From assembly GCA_964436865.1 (NCBI GenBank), contig CAYTFK010000170.1:1-14523 (forward strand): 14,523 bases of DNA, read 5' to 3'. The DNA comes from JAXGPP01 sp964436865 (GTDB taxonomy: Bacteria > Planctomycetota > Planctomycetia > Pirellulales > Thermoguttaceae). Below are positions 7,951-14,523 of the stretch, piece after piece. The notes beneath the pieces were generated by a model. That model made no database searches and was not told the DNA's origin. It saw only the letters and a program-made list of their open reading frames with translations. Position numbers and translations under genes: made by a program. Position 1 is the first letter of the stretch; every line of letters begins with the position of its first letter.

Positions 7951-9207
7951 ATGGACACTAGCTGGACCTGGGGGATCGCCGCTGTTTGGCTGGGTTTGGC
8001 GCTGGTGGCGAGCCTGCTGTCGATCCGCTTCAAGATGAGCGTAGCCCTGGTCGAAATTCTCGTGGGGATCGCAGCCGGCAACCTGTCGCTGCTTCTGGCC
8101 CGCTATGAAGTGTTCGGTTTTCAGCACTGGAAGCTGGAGCCCAACGAGTGGATCAAGTTCCTCGCCGGCTTCGGCAGCATCCTGCTTACCTTCATGGCGG
8201 GGGCGGAGATCGAGCCCTCGCTGTTGCGCAAGTCGCTGAGAGTGACGCTTTCGATCGGCTTTACCAGCTTCCTTGTCCCGTTTCTCGCCGCCGCGATGTA
8301 CGCCTACTATGTAAGCGGCTGGGACTGGAATGCGTCTCTGATCTGCGGGATCGCCCTGTCCACCACCTCGGTGGCTGTGGTCTACGCCGTGATGATCGAG
8401 ACCGGATTGAACGAGACAGAGCTGGGAAAACTGATCCTGGCTGCATGTTTCATCACCGATCTAGGCACCGTGGTTGCGCTGGGAGCCTGCTTCGCCAACT
8501 ACAACTGGACGCTTGCGCTGTTTGCCGTGGTGGCAGTCATCGTGCTCTGGCTCGCGCCGGGTTTCGTCAACTGGTTCTTTAAGCGTTACGCGACCCACAT
8601 GAGCGAGCCGGGGGTCAAGTTTGTCTTCTTTGTTCTCTTTGCGCTCGGCTCGCTGGCGGCCCTGGCAAACAGCGAGGCCGTGCTGCCGGCTTACCTGGTG
8701 GGGTTGGGCCTGGCGGGAGTCTTTGCCCGCCAGCGGGAAACGGTCCGCCGTTTGCGAACCACCGTGTTCGCGTTCCTTACACCGTTCTACTTTCTCAACG
8801 CCGGTATGAAGGTCTACTTGCCGGCGCTTTGGGCCGGGTTGGGCCTGGTAGTCGTCCTGCTTGCGGTGAAGATTGCAGCCAAGCTCGTGGGCGTCTGGCC
8901 GTTGGCGCGCCTGTTCGGCATGACGCCGCGCGAGAGCAACTACACCACGCTTCTGATGTCGACCGGGCTCACCTTCGGCACCATCAGTGCACTATTCGGG
9001 CTCAACAAGGGCTACATCGATGAATACCAGTACTCCGTCCTGGTGACGGTAGTGATCGCCAGCGCGGTCGTGCCGACAGTGATCGCTCAAACGTGGTTCA
9101 AGCCTGAGATCGAGCCGCTCGTCGCCTTTGAGAGCGGCCCCGGCCAGCCGCAGTCCGCCGGGGCAGTCGGGCAGACTCATGGCGGCTCGGCGGTTGAGGA
9201 ATCTTGA
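7951..9207 (+). CDS. Cation:proton antiporter (CPA family, Na+/H+ exchanger domain)
   Basis: This is a 418-residue polytopic membrane protein with about 12-13 hydrophobic helices. It matches the Na+/H+ exchanger (CPA2/KefB/NapA-like) fold: LLTFMAGAEIEPSLLRKS, then ALSTTSVAVVYAVM, then ILAACFITDLGTVVALG. The ion-binding pair that is usually DD or ND reads T169-D170 here, so one acidic ligand is kept. A hydrophilic tail of about 40 residues ends the protein. The ATG is preceded by a GGGA sequence. Na+/H+ antiporters are, from memory, among genes found behind fluoride riboswitches, where they may correct pH or ion balance. Direct fluoride or HF exchange is an open possibility, not shown. It lies 33 bases after the kinase-like gene and 52 before the Usp gene. 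Confidence 0.92.
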   Translation: MDTSWTWGIAAVWLGLALVASLLSIRFKMSVALVEILVGIAAGNLSLLLARYEVFGFQHWKLEPNEWIKFLAGFGSILLTFMAGAEIEPSLLRKSLRVTLSIGFTSFLVPFLAAAMYAYYVSGWDWNASLICGIALSTTSVAVVYAVMIETGLNETELGKLILAACFITDLGTVVALGACFANYNWTLALFAVVAVIVLWLAPGFVNWFFKRYATHMSEPGVKFVFFVLFALGSLAALANSEAVLPAYLVGLGLAGVFARQRETVRRLRTTVFAFLTPFYFLNAGMKVYLPALWAGLGLVVVLLAVKIAAKLVGVWPLARLFGMTPRESNYTTLLMSTGLTFGTISALFGLNKGYIDEYQYSVLVTVVIASAVVPTVIAQTWFKPEIEPLVAFESGPGQPQSAGAVGQTHGGSAVEES

Positions 9208-9259
9208 CGTGCGGCACGGGCTCCCCGCCAACAACCGAGTCCAGTGAAGCGAGGACAAC

Positions 9260-9679
9260 ATGTTCAACAAAATCCTGGCAGCCATCGACGGCTCGCCCAC
9301 CAGCGAGAAGGTCCTGGCAACGGCAGTCGACATGGCCGACCACTACCAGGCGGAACTCATTGCGTTGAGCGTCGCTGAAATGCCGGAAGTCGTCGCGATG
9401 GTCGACGAAGTTGAAGAGTTGCGGCAGAGCGCGGACGATTATTTCCGCAAGATCGGCGAGGCCGCCGTGGAATACGCCCGCAGCCGCGGCGTGAGTCTGA
9501 GGAACGTGGTCGTCCGCGGCCATGCCGCCAATGAGATCATCCGCTTTGCCGAGGCCGAAGGCGTGAACCTGATCGTGCTCGGGCAGCAGGGCCACTCGCG
9601 CGTGGCGCGGTTTTTCCTGGGAAGCACCACCGACCGCGTGAGCGAGCACTGCCACTGCACCGTGATGATCGTGAAGTAG
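9260..9679 (+). CDS. Universal stress protein family (UspA-like), intact ATP motif
   Basis: This is a single-domain 139-residue universal stress protein. It starts FNKILAAIDGSPTSEKVL and ends HCHCTVMIVK. The nucleotide loop GQQGHSRVARFFLGST fits G-x2-G-x9-G-S-T exactly, so ATP binding is expected, unlike the minus-strand Usp at 5769-6182. GAGG (9251-9254) precedes the ATG by five bases. It is the third gene of the riboswitch 2 operon, between the antiporter and crcB. As with most Usp proteins, the precise cytoplasmic role under stress is not known. Confidence 0.95.
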   Translation: MFNKILAAIDGSPTSEKVLATAVDMADHYQAELIALSVAEMPEVVAMVDEVEELRQSADDYFRKIGEAAVEYARSRGVSLRNVVVRGHAANEIIRFAEAEGVNLIVLGQQGHSRVARFFLGSTTDRVSEHCHCTVMIVK

Positions 9680-9713
9680 AGTGTTCGCGTAGGAGCAAGA
9701 GTCGAGGCTGGAT

Positions 9714-10136
9714 ATGAGTGGTAGCTGGGTGTACGCACTTCTCACGAACAAATTCTTAGCCCTGGCATCGGGTGGCGCTGCGGGCACATTGCTTCGTTAC
9801 AGCCTGAGCAAATGGCTCAACGAGATGCCGTGGGCCCTTGGGCTGCCGATAGGCACGTTTGCAGTCAACGTGGCCGGCTCGTTTATCCTGGGCGTGTCGG
9901 CCGTGGTCATCCTGGATAGGCTCCCCCCTTCGTATCAGGGACTGTATCTGCTCATTGGCACGGGTTTTTGCGGCGGATTCACGACGTTTTCCACGTTTGA
10001 GTGGGAGACTTACAAGCTGGTGCGCGACGGCAGTTTCTGGTACGCCACGGCGAACGTTTTCGGAAGTGTGATCGCCGGTTTTCTGGGGATCGTGCTGGCC
10101 GTGGGGCTAATGGGGCTCGTGCTGCCGAGGCAGTAG
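9714..10136 (+). CDS. crcB: Fluoride channel CrcB/Fluc
   Basis: This is a 140-residue inner-membrane protein with four hydrophobic helices, the usual Fluc length. Hallmarks are GGAAGTLLRY (residues 20-29), GTFAVNVAGSF (47-57, with pore Asn52) and GGFTTFSTF (87-95, giving the two pore phenylalanines F92 and F95 and the central Na+ site at the TM3 break). Fluc proteins are dual-topology dimers that pass F- down its gradient and keep cytoplasmic fluoride low. Only one crcB copy is seen, so a homodimer is expected. GAGG (9704-9707) lies six bases before the ATG. Its stop codon overlaps the ribosome-binding site of the next gene, which suggests coupled translation. It anchors the functional reading of the whole island. 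Confidence 0.97.
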   Translation: MSGSWVYALLTNKFLALASGGAAGTLLRYSLSKWLNEMPWALGLPIGTFAVNVAGSFILGVSAVVILDRLPPSYQGLYLLIGTGFCGGFTTFSTFEWETYKLVRDGSFWYATANVFGSVIAGFLGIVLAVGLMGLVLPRQ

Positions 10137-10146
10137 GAGGGTGCGG

Positions 10147-10488
10147 ATGAAGATCGAGACAGACGCCCGGATGGTGACGATCTACGTCAACAGCACGGAT
10201 CAGTATCACGGCCAGCCGCTCTATTCGGCGATCGTGCAGTGCTGTAAGGAGCACGGCATTGCGGGGGCGACGGTCACGCGTTGCGTGGAGGGCTATGGGG
10301 GAAGCGGCCAGATCCACACGACTCGGCTGCTCGAGCTGGCGGAGAACCTGCCGGTGCGAATCGAAATCATCGACATCGCCGAGCGCATCAACCCGCTGCT
10401 GGAAACACTGGGCGTCATGGTCGGCGAAGGTCTCGTCACGATCGCCAACGTCCACGTGATGAAATTCCTGCCCGACCCGAAAGGATGA
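10147..10488 (+). CDS. DUF190 PII-like protein
   Basis: This is a 113-residue protein of the DUF190 family, which has a ferredoxin-like PII (GlnB) type fold and often sits next to or fused with crcB. Family signatures are QPLYSAIVQCCKEHGIAGAT, then YGGSGQIHTT, then NLPVRIEIID and GLVTIANVHV. The ATG at 10147 is chosen because a perfect AGGAGG (10135-10140) is six bases upstream; an in-frame GTG at 10141 would abut it. It is probably a cytoplasmic regulator or partner of CrcB, but its ligand is unknown. It is the last gene of the operon, ending 60 bases from the convergent GH88 gene, and I see no clear terminator between them. Confidence 0.93.
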   Translation: MKIETDARMVTIYVNSTDQYHGQPLYSAIVQCCKEHGIAGATVTRCVEGYGGSGQIHTTRLLELAENLPVRIEIIDIAERINPLLETLGVMVGEGLVTIANVHVMKFLPDPKG

Positions 10489-10548
10489 GGCGTGCCGAAG
10501 GGACAAGCGCTCCCGAGCAGTCGCGTCTTGTCGGCAGGTCGTTCTCCG

Positions 10549-11667
10549 CTATTTCCCCTCCATGACGACTTTGGTGAGCGCTTCGACAAAGAAGAACTCG
10601 CCCCACATCACCGATTCATCGACGCCGAGGTTCTTCTTCGTGTGGTAGACGCCGTGCTTGAGGATGCCTTCCCAGCCCGGTGTTTCGATGGCCAGGTACT
10701 CGGGGTCGCAGAGGGCGTCCAGCATCACCAGGGCCGTGTTGTGATAGGCGAGCGAATGCTCCTCCGAGGGAGTTTGCCGGGCGAGGTCCAAGAGACCGCT
10801 AGCGGCGATCGCGCCGGCGGAGGTCTCCTTCTGGCGGCCCCACGGGGCGGGCTGCGAGAGGTCGGCATGGAAGTCCCAGTAGGGGACCTTGTCTTCCGGG
10901 AGGTTCGCCAGCCAGTAGGCGGCGTTCCGCTCGGCCACCTCGAGGAACTCAGGGCTCCCGGTCAGGGCGTGCACCTTGGTGTAGCCGTAGAGCGACCACG
11001 CTAGTCCGCGGGCCCACGCGCTGTCGCCGCGGAGCCCCTGGTGGGTCGTCTGCCGCAGGAATTCGCCGGTTTCGAGGTCGAAGATCCCTTCATGGGCGGT
11101 CGAGCCATCGGGCCGCACGATCGTGTCGCGCGTGGTGCGGCAGTGGGCCGCGGCGGTCTCAAACAACTTCTTATCGCCGGTGACATTCGCGGTATAGAAG
11201 ATCAAGGGCACGTTCATCATGATGTCGATGAACAGCGACTCCGGCGCGACGAACGAACGCAGGTATTGCCCTTTCTCCATGAACCGCATGGCCAGCGTGC
11301 GCCCGGCCTGGAGCACCACCTGGTGGATCGCCTCGTCGCCGGTCAACTGATACCAGGGCAAATACGTGTTGAGGAAGATGAAGCCCAGGTCGTGGACGTT
11401 GCGGTCGTGCTGCCGATGCTCCAGCAACCGCGAATAGTGCTCCGCCCGCTCGCGCCATTTCGGGTCACCGGTCCGCTGGTGGAACTTCCACATCATCCCA
11501 GCGAAGAAACCGCCCGTCCAATCGGTCCACAGTTCCCCCTCGTGGTGCCATTTACCGTGGCGCGTGTAGATGGGAAAGAAGTCCGGGTGCCGCTCCGCGG
11601 TCGCGGCGACCTGCCGCTGGGCGAACTCGAGGGCTTCGGTGTAGCGGGCTTTTCGTTCATCAGACAT
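10549..11667 (-). CDS. Glycoside hydrolase family 88 (unsaturated glucuronyl hydrolase)
   Basis: This is a 372-residue alpha/alpha-barrel-type enzyme. GH88 enzymes remove unsaturated uronic acids from oligosaccharides released by polysaccharide lyases. Evidence: WTDWTGGFFAGMMW (47-60), HDLGF (92-96, Asp93), LFIDIMMN (145-152, Asp148) and DSAWARGLAWSLYGY further on. Asp93 and Asp148 correspond by motif and spacing to the catalytic Asp88/Asp149 pair of Bacillus UGL. No signal peptide is seen, so a cytoplasmic location is likely. The ATG at 11667 has AGGA just upstream. The frame remains open to 12378, but that extension crosses a palindromic repeat and is low-complexity, so I reject it. It is convergent with the crcB operon, with no apparent link to fluoride. 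Confidence 0.9.
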   Translation of the reverse strand: MSDERKARYTEALEFAQRQVAATAERHPDFFPIYTRHGKWHHEGELWTDWTGGFFAGMMWKFHQRTGDPKWRERAEHYSRLLEHRQHDRNVHDLGFIFLNTYLPWYQLTGDEAIHQVVLQAGRTLAMRFMEKGQYLRSFVAPESLFIDIMMNVPLIFYTANVTGDKKLFETAAAHCRTTRDTIVRPDGSTAHEGIFDLETGEFLRQTTHQGLRGDSAWARGLAWSLYGYTKVHALTGSPEFLEVAERNAAYWLANLPEDKVPYWDFHADLSQPAPWGRQKETSAGAIAASGLLDLARQTPSEEHSLAYHNTALVMLDALCDPEYLAIETPGWEGILKHGVYHTKKNLGVDESVMWGEFFFVEALTKVVMEGK

Positions 11668-11760
11668 GATCTTCCTCGCGCATCGCCATACTCTTGGATC
11701 GGTCGGAATATGGTAACGGAAGCCGGAGCGCGCGTAAAGAAGCCGGTCGGTGGCAGCGCA

Positions 11761-11777
11761 AAGCCCGGTCCGGGCTT
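11761..11777. repeat. Short perfect hairpin
   Basis: AAGCCCG (11761-11767) and CGGGCTT (11771-11777) form a 7-bp stem with a 3-base loop. No T-run follows on either strand, so it is not called a terminator. It may belong to the upstream region of the GH88 gene. Confidence 0.5.
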
Positions 11778-11821
11778 CTGAGCTTGCCGCGTCCTTGATT
11801 TGGCGGACCACCCCGGTAACA

Positions 11822-11837
11822 CTCACGCCAGCGTGAG
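11822..11837. repeat. Short perfect hairpin
   Basis: CTCACGC (11822-11828) and GCGTGAG (11831-11837) form a 7-bp inverted repeat with a 2-base gap. Its function is unknown. It lies 33 bases before the larger palindrome. Confidence 0.5.
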
Positions 11838-11870
11838 CAGCGTGTTCACCTGCGGAATTGCCGCACTGTG

Positions 11871-11927
11871 TTGTGGTGCAGGCGTCCCGCCTGCATTTTC
11901 CGGGCAGGCGGGATGCGTGCACCACAA
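11871..11927. repeat. 57-bp imperfect palindrome, dispersed-repeat candidate
   Basis: The arms 11871-11894 and 11904-11927 are 24 bases each and match as inverted repeats at 22 positions. The outer part is TTGTGGTGCA and the inner part CCCGCCTGC, with a 9-base loop. The plus-strand translation reads QASRLHFPGRRDACTT. I recall near-identical peptides in many spurious planctomycete ORFs, so this looks like a genome-wide palindromic element. Copy number cannot be judged from one window. Confidence 0.8.
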
Positions 11928-12527
11928 TGAACTCCACAACCTGTTCTTTTACGGCTCCTAAGGACGTACAGGTCCGGACCGCGGAGAGCCTTCCCCGTAC
12001 TGTGGTCCACCTGGCTCGCTCGCTGTGCGATTGCCTGCTGGGCGCGATTGCCAGGCACTCCGGCGGCGTCAGCCACGTTTCAAAGACTGTCGCCCACGTC
12101 GGAGCGACGGCGCGCCGAGGACCGCGTCTGGGCGGGGCAACTGACGGCCCTTCGGGGAGGAAAAAGGGACACCCACTGGTATCGAGGCGTTGGAGAAGGC
12201 CCAACTGGCCGTCGTGCGTCAGTGCCTCCAGCGCGCGCCCGCTCGGCGCGGACGACTGGGTTCGGGCTACCGCCCGCCTGGGCCTCGGCTTCACTCTCCG
12301 CGGCCCCGGCCGCCCGCGAAAAACAGGCAATCCGTGATCTCCTTTGTCTGCCGTCTTCGTCCCTTCCCACCGCGACAACGCAAGCGCCTCACCCGGTGCG
12401 CTCAGTAATCTGGCCGACTCGACGCCGGGTGGGGCATGGCCCGCCGCCGGCCGTTCTGCGAAAAAAGGGAAGGATTCTTAGACCAATCCGGCACTGGCCT
12501 GCGCTCTTTTTCTACATGGAGCAGTGA

Positions 12528-13064
12528 ATGGGACGTCTCGGCATCGACCCGCTGACCATCGGCCTGGCTGCCGGTGACGAGCGCGCCTATGCCGAGTTGT
12601 ATGACCTGTTCAGCGGCCGTTTACAGCGGACCGCCATGGGCATGCTGGGGTCGCGCCAGGACGCGGAAGACGCAGTCCAGGAAGTGTTTATGGCCATGCT
12701 GCGATCGCGGCACAAGTTGCTCGACGTGCGGGACCTGACCGCCTACCTGTTCACGGCGTTGCGTCGCGCGGCAGGCCGCGCGGCGGCACGGCGGACAAAG
12801 GAGCACGCCTTGCTCGAAGACGCGGCCGGCACCGTGCCCGCGGCCGATGACCGCCAGGGCCCGGGGCAGCCGTGCAACGAACGGCTCGAGCGGGCGCTCG
12901 CGGCCCTGCCGGCCGAACAGCGCGAGGTCATTGCGCTGAAGATCGATGGCGAGCTGACCTTCGCCGAGATCGGCGCGGTGCTCGGCGTGAGCATGAACAC
13001 GGCCGCCAGCCGTTATCGTTATGCGCTGGAAAAGCTGCGGACCGTACTGGAGCCGCCGAAATGA
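12528..13064 (+). CDS. ECF-type RNA polymerase sigma factor
   Basis: This is a 178-residue sigma70-family regulator with only regions 2 and 4. Region 2 spans about 15-85, including DAEDAVQEVFMAML. Region 4 spans about 122-172, with LPAEQREVIALKIDGELTFAEIGAVLGVSMNTAASRYRYALEKLR-type sequence forming the helix-turn-helix that contacts -35 elements. GGAG (12518-12521) is six bases before the ATG. The stop TGA overlaps the next gene's ATG as ATGA (13061-13064), indicating translational coupling with the membrane protein, a typical sigma/anti-sigma layout. Target genes are unknown, and I see no obvious autoregulatory promoter. Confidence 0.93.
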   Translation: MGRLGIDPLTIGLAAGDERAYAELYDLFSGRLQRTAMGMLGSRQDAEDAVQEVFMAMLRSRHKLLDVRDLTAYLFTALRRAAGRAAARRTKEHALLEDAAGTVPAADDRQGPGQPCNERLERALAALPAEQREVIALKIDGELTFAEIGAVLGVSMNTAASRYRYALEKLRTVLEPPK

Positions 13065-13495
13065 TGGAGAACTCCTCCTTGCCGCCGGAGCTCTTGCGGC
13101 TGGAACAGCAACTGGCCGCCCGGCCGCGTCCGCAGCCGACGGCCGGCGAGAAGCTGCGGTTCGTGCATCGCGTGCGCGCCGAATTGCGCCGCCAGCGAGC
13201 CGGCGCGCGGTGGGCGTTTGCCGCGGCGGTGGCGGTCAGCGCGCTGGTATGGCTCAACCTTTCGCTGTGCGCCAGCCAGGCCACGGATTGCGGCCTGAGG
13301 CTGGCCGATCAAGCGGAATCAATCGAGACGACTGCCAACGAGATCCGCCGGCTGGTACCCGAACTGCCACCGCGCGAAGCCATGCGGCAGGCCGTGCTCC
13401 TGCGCGCCGGCGCCGGCGTGGTGGCGTGTCCGCGGCTGTCGGGCAGTGGCATTGAGGCAGGCCGACCCGATGAGTGGATGCGAGCGACTTATTGA
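13061..13495 (+). CDS. Small single-span membrane protein, candidate anti-sigma factor
   Basis: This is a 144-residue protein. A basic, helical N-terminal domain of about 48 residues comes first, rich in Leu, Arg and Gln. One clear membrane helix follows near 50-67 (WAFAAAVAVSALVWLNLSL), then a C-terminal domain of about 75 residues, probably periplasmic. No zinc-binding HxxxCxxC anti-sigma motif is visible, and the family is not recognised. The anti-sigma guess rests on the 4-base overlap with the ECF sigma gene and on the topology. The start may be ATG 13061 or the adjacent ATG 13064 (not in frame with each other only if misread: the tandem codons ATGATG are in one frame). The upstream frame to 12872 is the sigma gene's shadow. 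Confidence 0.75.
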   Translation: MMENSSLPPELLRLEQQLAARPRPQPTAGEKLRFVHRVRAELRRQRAGARWAFAAAVAVSALVWLNLSLCASQATDCGLRLADQAESIETTANEIRRLVPELPPREAMRQAVLLRAGAGVVACPRLSGSGIEAGRPDEWMRATY

Positions 13496-13506
13496 GGAGA
13501 GAACGG

Positions 13507-14523
13507 ATGGGATACGCCTTGCTCTGGATTGAAGGGCTGGCCGTAGCGCTACTACTGGTCGCGACGCTGCTCGCCTGCGCGGGCCGAATCGAGCGGCGAT
13601 GGCTGCGGCTGGGGGCGTTTCTCGTGGTGACGCTCGGGCTGGCGCTCGTTTTCACGGCATTGACCGTGGTGGCCGGTTGGATGCAGTTTTCGGGCATGTC
13701 GGACAGGTGGTTCGCCTCGACGCTGCTCTTGACCGCCGCCTTCGTCGCGGGGGCGGTGTGGCTGGGGTTCAGCGGGTTACGGCGCGGCGATGGCCGGCCT
13801 GCGGCCGCGGCCTGGCCGCGCGGCAAGCTGGCCTTGGCGCTCGGCGTTGCCGCGGCGCTGCACGCCATGACCTACTGGAACCTGGACTTGGCCGTGCGCC
13901 AGCAGCTCGCGGCGCTCAAGATCGAGGCGGGGGCACTGGCGCTGGCAGCCGCTCCGCCCCGCATCGCCGATCGCGACAATGCGGCACTCTTGTATGAACA
14001 GGCGTTCGAGGCAATGGGGCGAGATGCGGAGCTACGGGCCCTGCTGGCAGACGAAGCATGGCAAGAGAGTTGGAATGACAAGTGGACACGCTGGCGGGAA
14101 TCGGGCAAGGTCGCGTTTGACGCCGACGATCCCCGCCTGCGGCGCGTCTTGGAGCAGCACTCCGGGACCCTGGGCCTGTTGCGGCAAGCGGCGGCGAGGT
14201 CCGGCTGCTACTTCGACCGCGATTACGGCCGGCCGAGCTTCTTCATGCGGCTGCCCGAACTGGTGCCGCTGCGCGACGGCGCGCGGCTGTTGGCGCTGGA
14301 TGCGATTTGCCGCGTGTCGGACGGGGATGGTCGGCGTGCCATCGACGACATTACGGCCCTGTTGGGCATGGCCGAGCACATGCGCAGCGAATTTCTCGCC
14401 GTGCCGATGTTCGTGGCCATGACGGTCGATCGACTGGCCATCGAAGCCCTGGAGGTATGTCTGGCTACAGGTCGACTGCCCGCCGAGGAATTGCCGACGG
14501 AGTGGCTAGAGGGCGAGGCGACC
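13507..14523 (+). CDS. Membrane protein of unknown function, 3' truncated by the window edge
   Basis: An open frame of 339 codons runs from ATG 13507 to the window end with no stop, so it is incomplete. GAGGAGA lies just before the ATG, overlapping the stop of the preceding gene, which suggests it is the third gene of the sigma operon. The N-terminus has about four hydrophobic helices: GYALLWIEGLAVALLLVAT, a second near 35-58, a third near 68-85, and a fourth near 108-122. A soluble helical domain follows, with phrases such as RDNAALLYEQAFEAM and LPELVPLRDGARLLALDA. I do not recognise a named family. It may sense or act at the membrane under the sigma factor's control, but this is inference. 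Confidence 0.8.
   Translation, partial: MGYALLWIEGLAVALLLVATLLACAGRIERRWLRLGAFLVVTLGLALVFTALTVVAGWMQFSGMSDRWFASTLLLTAAFVAGAVWLGFSGLRRGDGRPAAAAWPRGKLALALGVAAALHAMTYWNLDLAVRQQLAALKIEAGALALAAAPPRIADRDNAALLYEQAFEAMGRDAELRALLADEAWQESWNDKWTRWRESGKVAFDADDPRLRRVLEQHSGTLGLLRQAAARSGCYFDRDYGRPSFFMRLPELVPLRDGARLLALDAICRVSDGDGRRAIDDITALLGMAEHMRSEFLAVPMFVAMTVDRLAIEALEVCLATGRLPAEELPTEWLEGEAT

Larger units (their letters stand above)
11668..12527. other. Long intergenic region with palindromes, no confident gene
   Basis: These 860 bases separate the divergently transcribed GH88 and sigma genes. I see three inverted repeats in the first 260 bases (listed separately). The rest is GC-rich DNA whose open frames on both strands have Arg/Pro/Ser-rich, shadow-like composition. 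Minus-strand translation from 12378 to 11668 is open, but no domain is recognised. A decayed gene or a non-coding repeat element remains possible. I cannot place promoters for the flanking genes with confidence. Confidence 0.5.

Noticed and set aside
10141..10146. GTG start for the DUF190 gene
   Set aside because: It directly abuts AGGAGG with no spacer, while ATG 10147 has ideal spacing.
11668..12378. N-terminal extension of the GH88 protein to 609 residues
   Set aside because: The ATG at 11667 has a good ribosome-binding site and starts the recognisable domain; the extension crosses a palindrome and has no domain-like composition.
12048..12527. Plus-strand 159-codon ORF ending at the sigma gene start
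   Set aside because: Arg/Pro/Ser-rich shadow-like composition and no recognised domain; the junction with the sigma ATG is likely chance.

Overview
This window reads as GC-rich bacterial chromosome, most likely from a planctomycete. The evidence for that lineage is indirect: the gene style, a paired ECF sigma/small membrane protein, a GH88 enzyme, and a 57-bp palindrome of a kind I associate with planctomycete intergenic DNA. No rRNA or other taxonomic marker is present. The main content is a fluoride-response island at about 1-10.5 kb, followed by an unrelated region from 10.5 kb to the end.

The key observation is three copies of the fluoride (crcB-motif) riboswitch within about 5.3 kb. Two are on the plus strand (about 1236-1304 and 6510-6575) and one is on the minus strand (about 6379-6312). 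Each has the GGCG-AUGGGGUU-CGCC stem-loop, a second stem, and a GACCCC-UACC strand that can form the aptamer pseudoknot. Each also has a good sigma70-type promoter with an exact 17-bp spacer just upstream, and intrinsic terminator hairpins just downstream.

Layout. (a) 1-1029: 3' part of enolase, the classic fluoride-sensitive glycolytic enzyme. (b) 1196-4820: promoter, riboswitch 1, terminator, a dynamin-like GTPase and an MFS transporter. (c) 6418-4982, minus strand: promoter, riboswitch 3, two terminator hairpins, a universal stress protein and a TauE/SafE-family permease. (d) 6476-10488, divergent from (c): promoter, riboswitch 2, terminator, a tandem-domain cytidylate-kinase-like protein, a CPA-type cation:proton antiporter, a second universal stress protein, the fluoride channel CrcB/Fluc and a DUF190 PII-like protein. 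(e) 10549-11667, minus strand: a GH88 unsaturated glucuronyl hydrolase with no visible link to fluoride. (f) 11668-12527: non-coding DNA with palindromes. (g) 12528-14523: an ECF sigma factor, a translationally coupled single-span membrane protein (candidate anti-sigma) and the start of a membrane protein that runs off the window.

Inferred logic: fluoride entering as HF binds the three leader RNAs and switches on three transcription units together. CrcB (fluoride channel) is the established defence. The antiporter may support pH or cation balance, and the MFS and TauE/SafE permeases are untested candidates for anion or toxin export. The dynamin-like GTPase (membrane), the stress proteins and the kinase-like protein would be response functions whose roles are unknown. 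Fluoride control of the dynamin, MFS, TauE/SafE and tandem kinase genes is the part that may be new.
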